Origin: Cyanophora paradoxa
Lineage: Eukaryota > Glaucocystophyceae > Cyanophorales > Cyanophoraceae
Assembly (NCBI GenBank): GCA_004431415.1
Contig: QPMI01000057.1
Span: 87,869 to 151,868 of the forward strand
Reading direction: 5' to 3'
DNA length: 64,000 nucleotides
Positions within the stretch are counted from its first letter, which is position 1; the number at the start of each line of letters is the position of its first letter. The notes beneath the pieces are model-generated. The model ran no database searches. It worked only from the letters and a program-made list of their open reading frames with translations, and was not told the origin of the DNA. The position numbers were made by a program, and so were the translations under genes. Shown piece by piece: positions 21,178 to 32,324 of this stretch.

Positions 21178-24100
21178 TTAAATCCTGGAAAGGTTGATGC
21201 AAAATTGGGCGATCATCACCTGGAGCAGATCCGTGTTTGCGCCCTCAGTCATCAGAGCCAATGCGGTCGCACAAATGTGCGAGGCGTTGAGGCCGGCCTC
21301 CTCGTACTGATCCCGAGGGTTGCCATGTTCAATGAACTGATCCGGAATGACCATAGGGCGGAACTACGAGACCTTTGTGAGGACGATTCCCTAACAGATG
21401 AAGGGTACAGGTACCTTAAGACCAGAGTCAAGGAGGCCCTCAAGCGCCAGGAAATGCATCACTTGGGAAGAGAATCCTCCGATGGAGTTCTCCTCGACTG
21501 TAATCAGGATCTCATGCTCCATGGCCAGTTGCCGTATTAAAGCATTGTCGATGGGCTTTGCAAAGCGTGCATCGGCTACAGTCGGTTTGATGCCCGTCCG
21601 CTCCTCGATGGACTTTGCAGCGGCCTCGCATTCACTCAGCCGTGTTCCTGGTGCAGAATGTTCGCAGATGTGCACAAACGATCACAGAGATCGTCTTACC
21701 GATCGAGAGTAGTGCGACTTTACTTCCTTCCTGGATGATGCGCCCCTTCCCGATTGGAAGGACTGTACCCTTGGCAGGAAGCTCCTTGCCGGTACTGTTA
21801 CCACGCGGGAAGCGAACAGCGGATGCTTTGTCATCAATGGACGCAGCAGTCGCGACCATGTGCATCAGTTCCTGCAAAAAATCTGAATGCGGGAGATTCA
21901 CTGGGTGTCATGGAAAAAATCATGGTTCACACCACTTCATCCGAGGGCGCCATAATAACAATGTTCGGAAGAGAGCACAGGTATGTCAAATCAAAGGTTC
22001 CATGGTGAGTAGCACCATCAGCGCCCACCAGTCCAGCACGATCAAGAATGAAGCGGACAGGGAGATTCTGCAGGACCACGTCGTGCACAACCTACAGAGT
22101 GTGTGCCATCATGACCCTGAAGCTAAGTTACGAATGCGAGATAGAGAACCTGATCATAACCACGCTGCAGGAAGGTGGAGTAGATGGTACAGAATGCCTT
22201 GTAGCCTTCACAAGCCAGGCCAGCACAGAACGTCACTGCATGCTGCTCTGCAATGCCAACATCGAAGCAGCGATCGGGAAACTCCTTCGCAAAAATGTCT
22301 AGGCCAGTGCCTCCAGGCATTGCGGCAGTGATCGCAACGATGCGGCTGCAGACAGAGTGACACTTGCCACGTGAGATAAATTTCTGACCAACGCAAGAAC
22401 CGATTACCTGTCTTCTTCTGCCTCGGCAATAAGTGCCTCTGCAAATACTCGTGTGTAGCTCGGAGGGCTGTTTGCCGGAGGCTTGAACTGCTTTCCGGTC
22501 CTTGGATCGAACTTGACAACTCCATGGTATTTGTCAGAAGCAAGCTCAGCTGGACGATAGCCATGACCCTTCTCCGTGACTGTTCGATCTTCTGTAAGTG
22601 TTTGCACATTCGAAGGCTGAGGGGCTTCGACGCACTGACGTGAAGCATAACGGGCCCCTTCGATTTGCGATCCCTCAAATTTTGGAGAATAGGCACAAGA
22701 CTCGAGATGTCGTGACCATCTACACAAGAAGGGTAAGAATATGTGGGCAAACTTCCACTGAATGTTCTCACCAACAGGTCCGATGTAATAAAACCCAAGT
22801 TCCTCGAACATGGTCCCTCCGGTAAACAATCCCCGCGCGTACTCGTCCGCCTTGGCAGCGGCTTCCTGCCAGTACAGGAATTGGATGGTCGTGGGTACAG
22901 GCGCAGGGGAGTTGACCGAACCTGCAGAGGAGCAGGGAAAAGCTTTGATATGCTCTTTGCGGTGCTCCGAATTTCATCAAAAGGCGTGCTCGAGAGGATC
23001 CGGGTGAGATAGTTGCTCAGCGCGCCAACAGGGGCACTGCCGCCAGCCATGGGGGTACCCTGACTAGCAATTTAAACAGAGCTATGCAGCTCATCTGGAA
23101 GACACAAACCGTGGGAAGTGACACTTGATTGTTGTCGTTCAGAATTACGATCATGTTCGTGTCGAGGTAGCCTGCATGGTTGATTGCTTCATACACCATG
23201 CCGCCAGTCATGGCACCATCGCCGACGACCTGGAAGAGGCAGCACCATAAGAGTAAAAGGAGATCCGATGGCATGGAGCTTACGGCGATGACGTTGTTGT
23301 TATGGCCTGCGAGATCCCGCCCAACGGCCATTCCGAGGCCGGCAGAGACAGCGGTACAAGCATGGCCAGCTCCGAAAGCATCGTAGGGGCTTTCGAACCG
23401 ATTCGTGAATCCTGGGGGTGCATCAAAGAGTTGCTAGGGGATACGACGGGGCACGACACGTACCAGCCAAGCCACCGCCCTGCCGAAGAGAGCGCATGCG
23501 CTCCCTCCTTCCCGTGAGAATTTTATGCGGATAGCACTGATGACCAACGTCCCTGCGCGTCGCGGAAAGAAATAGAGAAGGTCAGCGAGGGATCCGTGAG
23601 AAGGAAGATTCGACATTGGACGCAAACCATATCAGACGGTCATGCGGAGTGTCGAACACGTGATGCAGAGCAACCGTGAGCTCTACAACACCCAGGCCAG
23701 CACCGAGGTGGCCACCTAGGAGCGCGTAAGCGCGTGCGCTCTGCGATGCGGCGCGTTGCGATGCAGCGAGTTCCAAAAAGCGAACCCGTTTTTGAAACAG
23801 CATAGATAGTCTCTTCGCGCAGCTCATTCGAAAGCTGGATTAGCTGAGGCATGGTCAAGTGCTTCATGTCCTTCGGCTGTTTAACCTTGTCTAGCAATGG
23901 CGTCTTGGGCTTCCACTCTGCACCCTCCTCGGCGCGAATATTTGTGGAAACAGACGCTGGCTGCCGGCGGGCAGGACCGTTAATTTGGCGCGCATGCTGC
24001 GGCGCGAGCGCGCGCGTGCCTGGCTCGGCACAGCAGGTCTCGGACACTGCAGCGCCCATCGCCGCGAAAGCTGCCGAGAGCCCTTGAACGTGCTCCGGAA

Positions 24101-24220
24101 AACCGCATGCGGACGCGTTTGGCGCAGAGGCACAGCCTGGGCGCCAGAGCTGTCGACGGGCAAGATTGCTGGCGCTGCTGGGAGCCCCAAAAGAGGGACG
24201 GCGAACGCTGCGGCTGCCAT
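21178..24220 (-). CDS. DXS: 1-deoxy-D-xylulose-5-phosphate synthase, plastid MEP pathway
   Basis: Thiamine-diphosphate enzyme joining pyruvate and glyceraldehyde-3-phosphate, the entry step of plastid isoprenoid synthesis. Exons in order: [19 protein letters not shown] and [20 protein letters not shown] (about 23800-23950), [20 protein letters not shown] (about 23655-23715), the TPP motif [20 protein letters not shown] with ILNDN (about 23140-23230), [15 protein letters not shown] (about 22495-22540), and the catalytic segment [20 protein letters not shown] (about 22207-22265). Then [19 protein letters not shown] and [15 protein letters not shown], with a stop at 21178-21180. The start is less sure. 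ATG at 24218-24220 gives [12 protein letters not shown], a plausible transit peptide, but the splice to the mature part was not resolved; ATG at 24059 is the alternative. Confidence 0.93.
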
Positions 24221-24353
24221 GCCGGCTCTCCCTGCAGAATCAGCGGCAACCTCGTACCCCAACGTTACGGGGTACTTGCATTCGACATTTTTTTCGGCAT
24301 GCCTGCGCGCTGCGCTGCGTACGACGTTGAAGTCACAATACGACCGCCACAGA

Positions 24354-24998
24354 ATGGAAGCCGCTGCTCGCGCGTGGGCTGCAGTGGATCTGCGCCCTGG
24401 AACCGCGCACGGCCCAGTTTCAGCGCGGCGGTCAGCTGGAAAGGCGCCCAAGAAGCGAGGTCGCACTTCGGGGCAAACAGTCGAGGAAGGAGAGATAGTA
24501 CAGAGTCCTGCAGTGCCTCGAATCTCATCCTCCAGCGCTAGCGCTAGCGCCAGTGGACACAATGAGAGAGAGCGAACCCGGCCAGCTTGCAAGTTCTGGC
24601 AGAATGGCGCCTGTAACAAGGTGCTCTCCTGTGTATTCTTCCTTTTCAATAGAATTGCCCGGCTAAACCAGCCTTCGAGTATTTATCTCGTTAAACGAAA
24701 GGATTGACCTGACCAATCGCCCGAAGGGCTTGGAGTGTCCTTTCGAGCATGTCGGGCAGCCAGAGAAGAAGGAAGATGTATGCAAGTTTTTTCTCTCTGG
24801 CTGCTGCCGGAAAGGCGAGCAATGCATCTTCTCGCATGATATCCTTTTTGTGAAATTCAAATTCATGTCGCCTGGCGTGGACCGTGATGCTGCTGTCAAT
24901 GACACGCAAGAAACATTCGGCGAAGGTTCCCTGCAAGTTTTTCCTCGCAGGAAGCTGTCTGAAAGGGGAGACGTGTCCTTTCTCGCATCATTCTACAT
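24354..24998 (+). CDS. Triple CCCH zinc-finger RNA-binding protein
   Basis: Start 24354-24356 (MEAAARAWAAVDLRPG), followed by a low-complexity Ser/Ala stretch. Three C-x7-8-C-x5-C-x3-H fingers come from separate exons: CKFWQNGACNK joined to GLECPFEH (about 24590-24610 and 24730-24750), CKFFLSGCCRKGEQCIFSH (about 24782-24838), and CKFFLAGSCLKGETCPFSH (about 24930-24986). The stop TGA is at 24996-24998. Such tandem CCCH fingers bind single-stranded RNA, as in CPSF30/Yth1 or ZC3H proteins; I cannot place it in one orthologous group. Head-to-head with DXS, 133 bp between starts. The second intron includes a 46-bp segment duplicated at 25607-25652. Confidence 0.8.
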
Positions 24999-25606
24999 GA
25001 TTTCAGTCCGCATTAGGCCGCCACGGCGCCGGTGGGACAGCCATTTCGCAATGCATCTGCATATTCAATGTAACCGACTTCGAATTCCCAATACAGCTTT
25101 ATTATAATTAACGGTATCGCCATTCACTTTCACGTCGGGCCCCTGCAGAGACTGGGCGGCTGACGAAGCAGAAGACAGCTGCTGAGGCGTCGGACGAGTC
25201 TGAGTAGCTAGCTGATCGTGATAGCCTGCCAATCAGCGATTTCGATGCGATGATTAACCAGAATAGAACCTGAAAAACAGGCTTTGCCAGGATAAGCCTA
25301 GGGCATGCGACTGTGATCAAACTGATCAGACTGGCAGCTGCAGCCTCGACTGTGAGTATATTACTGTGGCGGGCTGTGATATGGATTTGGTGATCACAAG
25401 CATTGGCCCTCCGATTGCAAGCCTTGAGTTGGAATTATTTTGGAAGGCTCTGATCTCAATTGCAAGCTGTCCTCAGCCGCAGCCCTGGCAAGGCTGTGAT
25501 CTGGATTTCGAATTCAGGGGAGAGCTTGATTTCGGGGCTGTGATTTGGATCTCAAGGGAACTTGGGAACCTCAATTTCGACTGCTAAGGCTAGGCTAGAG
25601 CAAGAG

Positions 25607-25652
25607 CCTGGCGTGGACCGTGATGCTGCTGTCAATGACACGCAAGAAACAC
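25607..25652 (+). repeat. 46-bp duplicate of a CCCH-gene intron segment
   Basis: The stretch beginning GCCTGGCGTGGACCGTGATG is identical to 24872-24917, inside an intron of the CCCH gene 735 bp upstream. The surrounding sequence is not duplicated. About 25320-25590 also holds several GGCTGTGAT-TGGATTT-like short repeats. Confidence 0.75.
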
Positions 25653-25695
25653 CTGCCCTTCCCCGCCCCTAATTATAACCTGCAATCCCACGTCA

Positions 25696-25940
25696 ATGTC
25701 AATGGTGCAATCCAGAGCGGCGATGCCAGAAATGGCTCTTACCGCGTATAAAAAGTTTGTTTTGGAGAAGGCGGTGCAACAGAGCATGCTCGATGTCGTC
25801 TCGAACGACCTGAAGGACTACATCTGCGACGATGTTTTCACAATCATTGAATTGAACAGTCAAGCGATGACATGCTTAAAATCTTCGAGGCCGGGAAGGA
25901 TTTCGAGTTCCAGGCGCAGTTGACTCTCTTAGCTCAGTAA
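25696..25940 (+). pseudogene. Small unrecognised coding remnant with one frameshift
   Basis: An open frame from 25696 contains TAYKKFVLEKAVQQSMLDVV and DDVFTIIELNS. It then loses frame near 25860; the next frame continues SSDDMLKIFEAGKDFEFQAQ and stops at about 25940. The amino-acid composition looks like a real helical protein, but I do not recognise it and no start or neighbouring exon is clear. It could be the last exon of a decayed or displaced gene. Confidence 0.3.
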
Positions 25941-26514
25941 TCTCAATTGCGTTCAGCGTGCGTACTACGCCTGTCGACGTCTGGCCATGGGCTACGCCTG
26001 TGTACTACGAAGAGGTTAGAGTAAATCACATGCTTCAGTACGTGTCCAAATGCGCATTCTCTCATATATATATATATATATAGCCTTCCGCTCAGTGCTG
26101 CCTATCTTTGCGCTGGGCAAACTTTCAGTTGAAAATTTTCTTGCAAACTTTGAGTTAATTTTCATCCCCGCGCGGCCCTCCATCTCAATTGCAGGCTAGC
26201 GCTCAATCTCGCTAGTGCTTGATCTAGATCTCTCGAGCTCGCCCGGCGGCCTGCAGCTGGCTACTTGTGCTAGCTCGAGGGAAACTTTGATTTCTGGCGG
26301 GCCCGGGTGGCCACTAGCTGGGCCAGACTGTGTTTTTGGTTTTGAGGCATATATATAGGCGGCGGTTGCAATTGTTGCTCTTTCTACGCTACGGGCGCGC
26401 CGGACCTCCTACCTACAGCGCTTTAACTGTACCCGTGCTGTTAGGGATAGAGCGTAACCCGCAGGGACTGGTGCCCTGATGGGGAAAAGGGGATGGGAGC
26501 CTAGCTAGCTACGA

Positions 26515-26870
26515 GCCGAGCAGGCGCTTCGCGTCCACGCCCGTGCCGTAGCGGATGAAGGATAATAATAAGCTTGCCAAGTTGCAATTGAGACCTCAAC
26601 CAACTTTTTTTGGCAAGTTGGACGAAAGTTGAACGTTAACGAAAGTTGAACGTCGTAATCGCAACGTTAACTTAGCAACTCTGATTCCGATCGTAATCGC
26701 AACGTTAACTTAGTAACTCTGATTCCGGTCGTAATCGCAACTCTGATTCCGATCGTTTGGCCTTCACGTCCTTGTCGTCCACTCCCCGCGCGCGCTTTAG
26801 CTTCTTCTCCAGCTTCGCCAGCTTCTTATCTGCCAGGCATAGGCTTCGGCGCTCAGCGAGGGGACAGGTT
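26515..26870 (-). pseudogene. Possible two-exon coding remnant
   Basis: On the minus strand, about 26760-26870 reads LADKKLAKLEKKLKRARG and DDKDVKAK, strongly helical and charged. About 26515-26565 reads FIRYGTGVDAKRLLGS followed by a stop. The sequence between contains repeated AATCAGAGTT and GTTAACGTTGCGATTACGA motifs. Upstream sequence is a GATTAC array and a family B repeat, so the 5' part is missing or replaced. The product is not recognised. Confidence 0.25.
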
Positions 26871-27297
26871 CGCGATTACGAACATTGCGATTACGAACAT
26901 TGCGATTACGATTACGATTAGGCCCTGCAGCTGAGGGGCTGGACCCGATTACGATCAGGCCAAATCACTATTATGCCCGCTTGGCTTCACCTCAAACGTG
27001 CACCTCAAACTTGTAGTCCCGGCGGGTTGTGATTTGGATTCGGAAACTTGTAGCGCCGGCGGGTTGTGATTTGGATTCCAGTGCCACGGTGGCGCCGGCG
27101 GGTTGTGATTGGACATCTGATCTTTTATCTTAAGCCAAGCAGAGCACTTCGAATTCGATTTCCATTTGCGTATGCAACTGAGCCCAGGCGAGACCATGAA
27201 CTGTGCCGTGGCGTTGTCCGGCCTCGCAATCGCTGACCGGACCCTACCTAACTCAGAAACAGCTATAGCCAGATACCGCGATTGTCATGTCAAAATA
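26870..27297 (+). repeat. GATTAC array and interspersed repeat family B, copy 3
   Basis: About 26870-26960 holds GATTACGATTACGATTAGG motifs. About 27010-27105 holds three copies of a GGCGGGTTGTGATT block. About 27110-27297 is a family B copy with GAGCCCAGGCGAGACCATGA and the terminus GTCATGTCAAAATAC. The terminus overlaps the stop codon (27290-27292) of the minus-strand RRM gene. Confidence 0.75.
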
Positions 27298-28696
27298 CAA
27301 CCGTCACGGTGATCGGGGTGCCGCCTTCATAAAACGGGAGGAAACTTTTCTCCCGCACTGCTCTTGCCACCTTACCACCAGGTTAATTTCTGTGACACAA
27401 AGGGGGGGAAAGACACACCTCTTCCCTTGATGCGAGGGTGACAAGGGCTGTCTTAGTGCGGAAAGGACCCCAGCCTGACCCTGCCTTCGCAGCACTTCCA
27501 GCAAGCAGGGGAGGTTTGAAAGGGGATACAATCTATACAATCAATAATGTTAGCTCTGGTATACAAGAGACATAGCATAGAAAGCAGGATGCAAACCGAG
27601 ATGCCGTCAGCTGGAACCTTGTAACCACGGAAGAAATCCCGTACTTCACTGGGCGTGGCTCTTTCTGGAAGATTGGCGACCTATGCATGAGCGAATAAGG
27701 GAAGTTCGGATCTGCAGAACTGGGGCGATTGCTGCAGCGCTCGCGGCGCACGACAACAGTGAGGCCCGGCTGCTGCATGCGCTTCTTTGGGAGCATATCG
27801 AGAACCTCGGCCAGGATGCGCTGCACGGCGAGTCCGGCATCAGCGTCAGAAGTCAACTGGGCATTTGCGCGCGCACGACATCAGGCCGGACAGAGAGAAG
27901 ACCAATGTCGCGCGCCGGTGCGAGCTTCGCGCGAGCCTCGTGCGCTGCCGCGTTGTTGATGAAGCGCGCGTACCACATGTGCGTCGGCTGATAATCGCTT
28001 CCTGGCACCGCGTGCACGCTTGTCGGCTCCGCTCCCACCTGCGCGCCCCCTCCTCCTTGGCGAGGCCTGCTACGGCAAGGCGTTCGGGCCGCACCTGGCG
28101 AAAGAAGTGTAGGATGTCCTCGGGCACGGCTGTGAGCGGCACGTTATACAAGAGAATGACCCGCTCCTCGGACGCCTTCCGCGCAGTCAGCTCGCCGCGC
28201 ATCGTGCGCTGAACGGCACCGCACCGCCCGCTCTGTTCTCGTGTCGCGTTCGGATAGCTCCCGGCGCGCCATGAGCTCCTTCAGCATTGGATCGATCCGT
28301 GCTGCGCCTTTGCGGGCAGTCACTGGCAACTGCCCCCGGCTTTTGTCCGCTCGGATCGGTATCTTCGGCTGCGGCGCCTCGGTCCGGACAGCTGCATTCG
28401 CTGGCGGCTGCTCTGGGACGCTGGCAGCCTCCTCTGCGGCCGTGTGACGGGGCACCCAAGCGCAAGCGCACGCGCAGGCCGAATACCTGTTGTTCGGGGA
28501 TCGCGTTCCGCTCCCTCCGCATCTGCGGCCGCAACTCGGGCACCGCTCATCGCAGCGCGATGAGGGACGTACCGGTTGGTTGAGGATGCGAGTTCGATCC
28601 TGTACTAAACCACCTCGCGCTGCTTCGCGCGCGCGATGCAAGCTCCGTCGTAGCGCTACCGCTCTTGGCCGCTCGTGCAGCAATCCGCCGGAGCAT
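27290..28696 (-). CDS. RRM-domain RNA-binding protein, probably mitochondrial
   Basis: Start 28694-28696. The N-terminus MLRRIAARAAKSGSATTEL followed by RARSSARWFST is Arg/Ser/Ala-rich and lacks acidic residues before the ARWFST site, apart from one Glu, typical of a mitochondrial presequence. After a GT-AG intron comes a Pro/Ala-rich linker (EEAASVPEQPPANAAVRTE) and RIDPMLKELMARRELSERD. A first RRM-like unit follows: VILLYNVPLTAVPEDILHFF, then MWYARFINNAAAHEARAKL (about 27930-28160). A second unit has VANLPERATPSEVRDFFRGY (about 27620-27680), TKTALVTLASREE, and a final exon REKSFLPFYEGGTPITV. The stop TGA at 27290-27292 lies inside the terminus of a family B repeat. Probable role in mitochondrial RNA processing; the orthologue is unknown. 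Head-to-head with SLU7, 51 bp between start codons. Confidence 0.72.
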
Positions 28697-28747
28697 GGGG
28701 GAGATAAACGAAAGGGGTACATCCGCGTTCCGGCGTCTGCCCCCAGA

Positions 28748-31149
28748 TGGCGTCCAGTACAGGCGAGCGCCTCTCGTCGTCCGAGTTTAAGAAGCGAAAG
28801 GAGCTAGAGGAAGCCCGCAAGGTGACTTTTGCGCCTCCAGTGCTCTACAGCCCCTGACGCCGCCGCAGGCCGGAACGGTCGCCCCGGAAGTCGACGAAGA
28901 CGGAAAAGAGGTGCGGCTTCATGCTTCCGCCCTCGAGTCTGCTCTGAGCGCATGCCTCCGCTCAGATCAACCCGCACATCCCGCAATACATCGCACAAGC
29001 GCCATGTGCATTGCCCAAACGGGCCCCTGTGCGCTGGATCTGATGTGCCCGCAGGGTACCTCAGCGCGAGTGGAGCTCCGGGCCTGAAGCATCAGCGGAA
29101 CTTCAAAGGCGTTGGTCTCAGCTCAACAGAGAAGAACTGGCACGAGCGAGGCATCGCCGTGCGCGGACAGCGGCGCGCGCGAGCGCCCGGCGCCCCACTG
29201 ACCCGCTCAACAGTCGAGCGCCGCGAGGACATTCCGAAAAGGAGCGTGTACGAACTGCGGCGCGATGACACATGAAGCCAAGGTCTCCAGGACCGCGGCG
29301 GCTGCAATCACTAGCTGCATGTGCTCACGGAGCTACGCAGTTCTGCGTCGAACGACCTCGAAAACTTGGTGCGAGGTGGACGGGTCAGGATATCAAGGTA
29401 AGTTGCAGCGCCGCGCTGTAGTGCGGGCGGCGACAGAGGGGACCTACAGCCGGACGAGTTCATTCGGGAGGCCTCGCTCGACTACGACGGAAAGCGCGAT
29501 CGCTGGAACGGATACGACGCCTCGATGCACCGGGAGGTCGTGGAGAGTACGCGGCACGCCCCTGCACCCATTCGGGAAGTTTGACGGCGCGCAGTGCACG
29601 AGGAGATCGAGAAAGAGCGGCGCGAGATCAAGAAGAAGCAGATTGAGAAGACTCTGCTCGAGGGGGCCAACTCAGGCTCCGACTCGTGCGAGCGCTAGCT
29701 TCGCGCTCCCCTGCGTTCGCCGGTCACCAGGCGGCAGGGAGTCCAAGAAGAAGGCGAAGCCGAAGAAGGTGCGGGGGGACAAGGCTGAGGGGGAGAGCTC
29801 GAGTGATGAGGAGGTGGCACCTGTGGCGGTGCCAACAGGAGAAGAGATGCTCAAAGAGGATATGCTGGAGGACGAGTCGGTGGCCCCATTCCAGCGGGTA
29901 CGTGGTCGGTGGGCCGGCCAGGTGGGGCGACGCGTATGCAAACTGGCCGGGGACAGATGGACGCAAAGTCGCGGACAACTATTCGCAACCTGCGCATTCG
30001 TGAGGACACTGCCAAGTACCTGCGGAATTTGGACGTGAACTCGGCCTACTACGACCCCAAGACACGTTCTATGAGAGAGAACCCGCTTCCGAACTCGGAT
30101 CCCAACGAGCAGCTATACCAAGGAGACAACTTTGTGAGGCAAACCGGCGACTTTGCCAAGTTTGCGGGACTTATGAGCTTTGAGATGGAAGCTTACGACA
30201 AGGGCACTGACGTTCACATGACGGTGCCCTGGGCCGGCAGGCTGTCCACGCAACTCGGCGCTCGCTAAGAGCCCACCGCAATCCAGGCAATGCCGAGCCA
30301 GGCGGAGATGGCTTACAAGGAATTCAAGGTGAAGAAGGAAGAGCTCAAGAAAAAGCAGCGGGAGGAGGTGCGAGGAGGGCAGCGGGCCTCAAAGCTTGCG
30401 TTTCATTCCAGGCTTGTGTGACCAGTGGCGCCCCAGATTCTCTCGAAGTATGGGGCGGCGACGCAAGAGGAGGAGAAGCTGCCACGGGAGCTGCTGCTGG
30501 CCCAGACGGAGGCTTACGTCGAATACAGCCGCGATGGGAAGATTATCAAGGGTCTCGCCAAGGCCGTCCCGAAGTCAAAGTACGAGGAAGACGGTCTGTC
30601 GCCCTGCCTAGCGTGCTTGGAGGCGATTTGGCGTGCGTGGGCGCTGACAATGTAGTGCGGGCAGTTCGTATCAACAACCACACCTCTGTGTGGGGATCGT
30701 ACTGGTACAAGGGGAAGTGGGGCTTCGCGTGCTGCCACCAGCTGGTGAAGAATGCGTACTGCACGGGCGAGGCGGGAAAGGCGGCGGCGGATGCAGCGGC
30801 AGACTCGATCGTCGCTTCCCTCAAACAGGCCGTCAACGAGGAGCATGAGCGAAAGGCCCGTGAGGAGGAGGAAAAGACGCGACGCCGCAAGCTTGCCGAA
30901 GCCGAGCGCGAACAGTGCAACGATGTTCGCTGCCTGCCTCTGTGTGCACGCTGGGCCAAGCTGACACGGGGTGGGCAGGCCGATGACCGCAGACGCCCGT
31001 ACAATTCAAGTCGGGAGATCCGGGACGTCACGGAGGAGGACATGGAAGAGTATCGTTTGAAGCGCATCCGCTCCGACGATCCTATGGCAGCATTCTTTGC
31101 AGAGCGTGAGCATGAACAAGAAGCCGTACCACGAGAGCGGCGCAAGTGA
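28748..31149 (+). CDS. SLU7: Pre-mRNA splicing factor SLU7
   Basis: Second-step splicing factor that helps 3' splice-site choice in the spliceosome. Start 28748 gives [20 protein letters not shown]. Exons then carry [20 protein letters not shown] (split by an intron near 28905-28970), the zinc knuckle [12 protein letters not shown] (about 29245-29280), [12 protein letters not shown] (about 29480-29520), [20 protein letters not shown] (about 29980-30045), [12 protein letters not shown] and [20 protein letters not shown] (about 30050-30180). Then [20 protein letters not shown] (about 30490-30550), [20 protein letters not shown] (about 30685-30740), and the C-terminal [16 protein letters not shown]. 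The stop is at 31147-31149. Order and spacing match the whole family. Its promoter must be shared with the RRM gene. Confidence 0.95.
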
Positions 31150-31249
31150 ACCCATCCTTCGCAAAAGTGCTCTTCGCTAGTTGGGTACTTGGGGTCTTGT
31201 CAGTTACTCTTCCATAGCTAGACATGACTATAGCCTAGTAGCTAGCTAT

Positions 31250-32304
31250 GGTGCTGGAACCCGGCCACGCCTGGCCCGGGCCCTCGGGGGGTCAAACAGA
31301 GCACTGCCAGCTCACCAGGCGATACGCCTGAGAGATTAGGCCCTCAGGGGCGACGATTAGGGAGGGCCTGGCGAGGAGCAGCTACGCTGGATGGAAGGGG
31401 GACTCCGGGAATTCGAAGTGCTAGCATGCAAGGCTGGCAATCGAACTAGAACTCAATCGCAAGATCCGGGGTTGCCAAAGTTGGAGCTCGCGATCGAGAG
31501 GGCCTCCGGGCTTCACAAGCGTACTGGCCATGGGGGCTGTGATTTTAGAGGCCTAGTGCTGGATTTTCAAGTTTTTTGGACTAGTCCTTGATTTGCGGAC
31601 CGCAGTACTAAAAACGCAAGGGCGGCCGATCCTGGCTACAAGTGTGGGCGACCCCACGACCGCCGCGACCCCGCGGTCGGGCCCACTGGGCCAGCCCGCT
31701 CCCCTTTTCGAACTGACCCCTTTTCGCCCCCCCAGCCCGGCGCAAGCTGACTCCATGTCGGGCCCCCAGGGCCTGTAGCAATAAATTTTCGTGCAGCCTC
31801 GGGTCGGGAGGGAGGGGGTAAAAGTTCGCGTTCTAGAAAGGTTTCGCCCCCCCTTGGCCAATTCCGCAATAGGGTTGTCGTTCTTGCACAATCGGCCAAT
31901 AGGATTTCGAGGCCCCAAAGAATCCATCCCCCCTCCCCCCCCCTATACCGCCACAGAATTAGAAGTGTGAAAAGTAGAACCTCGGGTCGTTACCCTCGCT
32001 CTGCTCACTGAGTCAGGTCGACCCGAGGCTGATAAACTTGAAAATAGGAGCTTCCGCCACCGCTCCGAGCTGGAGACGACCCCCGCCGCCAAAAGACGTG
32101 ATATCGATGCCGCACCCACCGTGTGGGCACATGTAGCTATTTAGCTAGCCAGAGTGTCCATGGGAAAATGCATTACTCCCCTCAGGGGGCCACGCAGGGC
32201 CCGGCCGGCCAGTTCGCTGGTGGGCTGGGCCCGCGGCCACGGCGGCCGCAGTGTACATCCCACACTTGTAGCCCGGACTTGCGTTTTTAGTACGTGTCCA
32301 AATG
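31250..32304. repeat. Convergent spacer with two facing family A repeats and a nested insertion
   Basis: About 31589-31700 is a degenerate family A copy on the minus strand (CAGTACTAAAAACGCAAGG, CTACAAGTGTGGG). About 31745-31780 and 32045-32304 are two parts of one plus-strand family A copy (CTGACTCCATGTCGGGCCC ... GTACGTGTCCAAATG). The roughly 265 bp between them are absent from the copies at 4273 and 47063, so they look like a nested insertion. No gene lies in 31150-32324. Confidence 0.65.
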
Positions 32305-32324
32305 CTCAGCGCGTATTGTACGAA

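Noticed and set aside
26390-26560. Small structured RNA gene
   Set aside because: No conserved tRNA, snRNA or rRNA boxes were recognised. Part of the stretch reads as a coding remnant on the minus strand.
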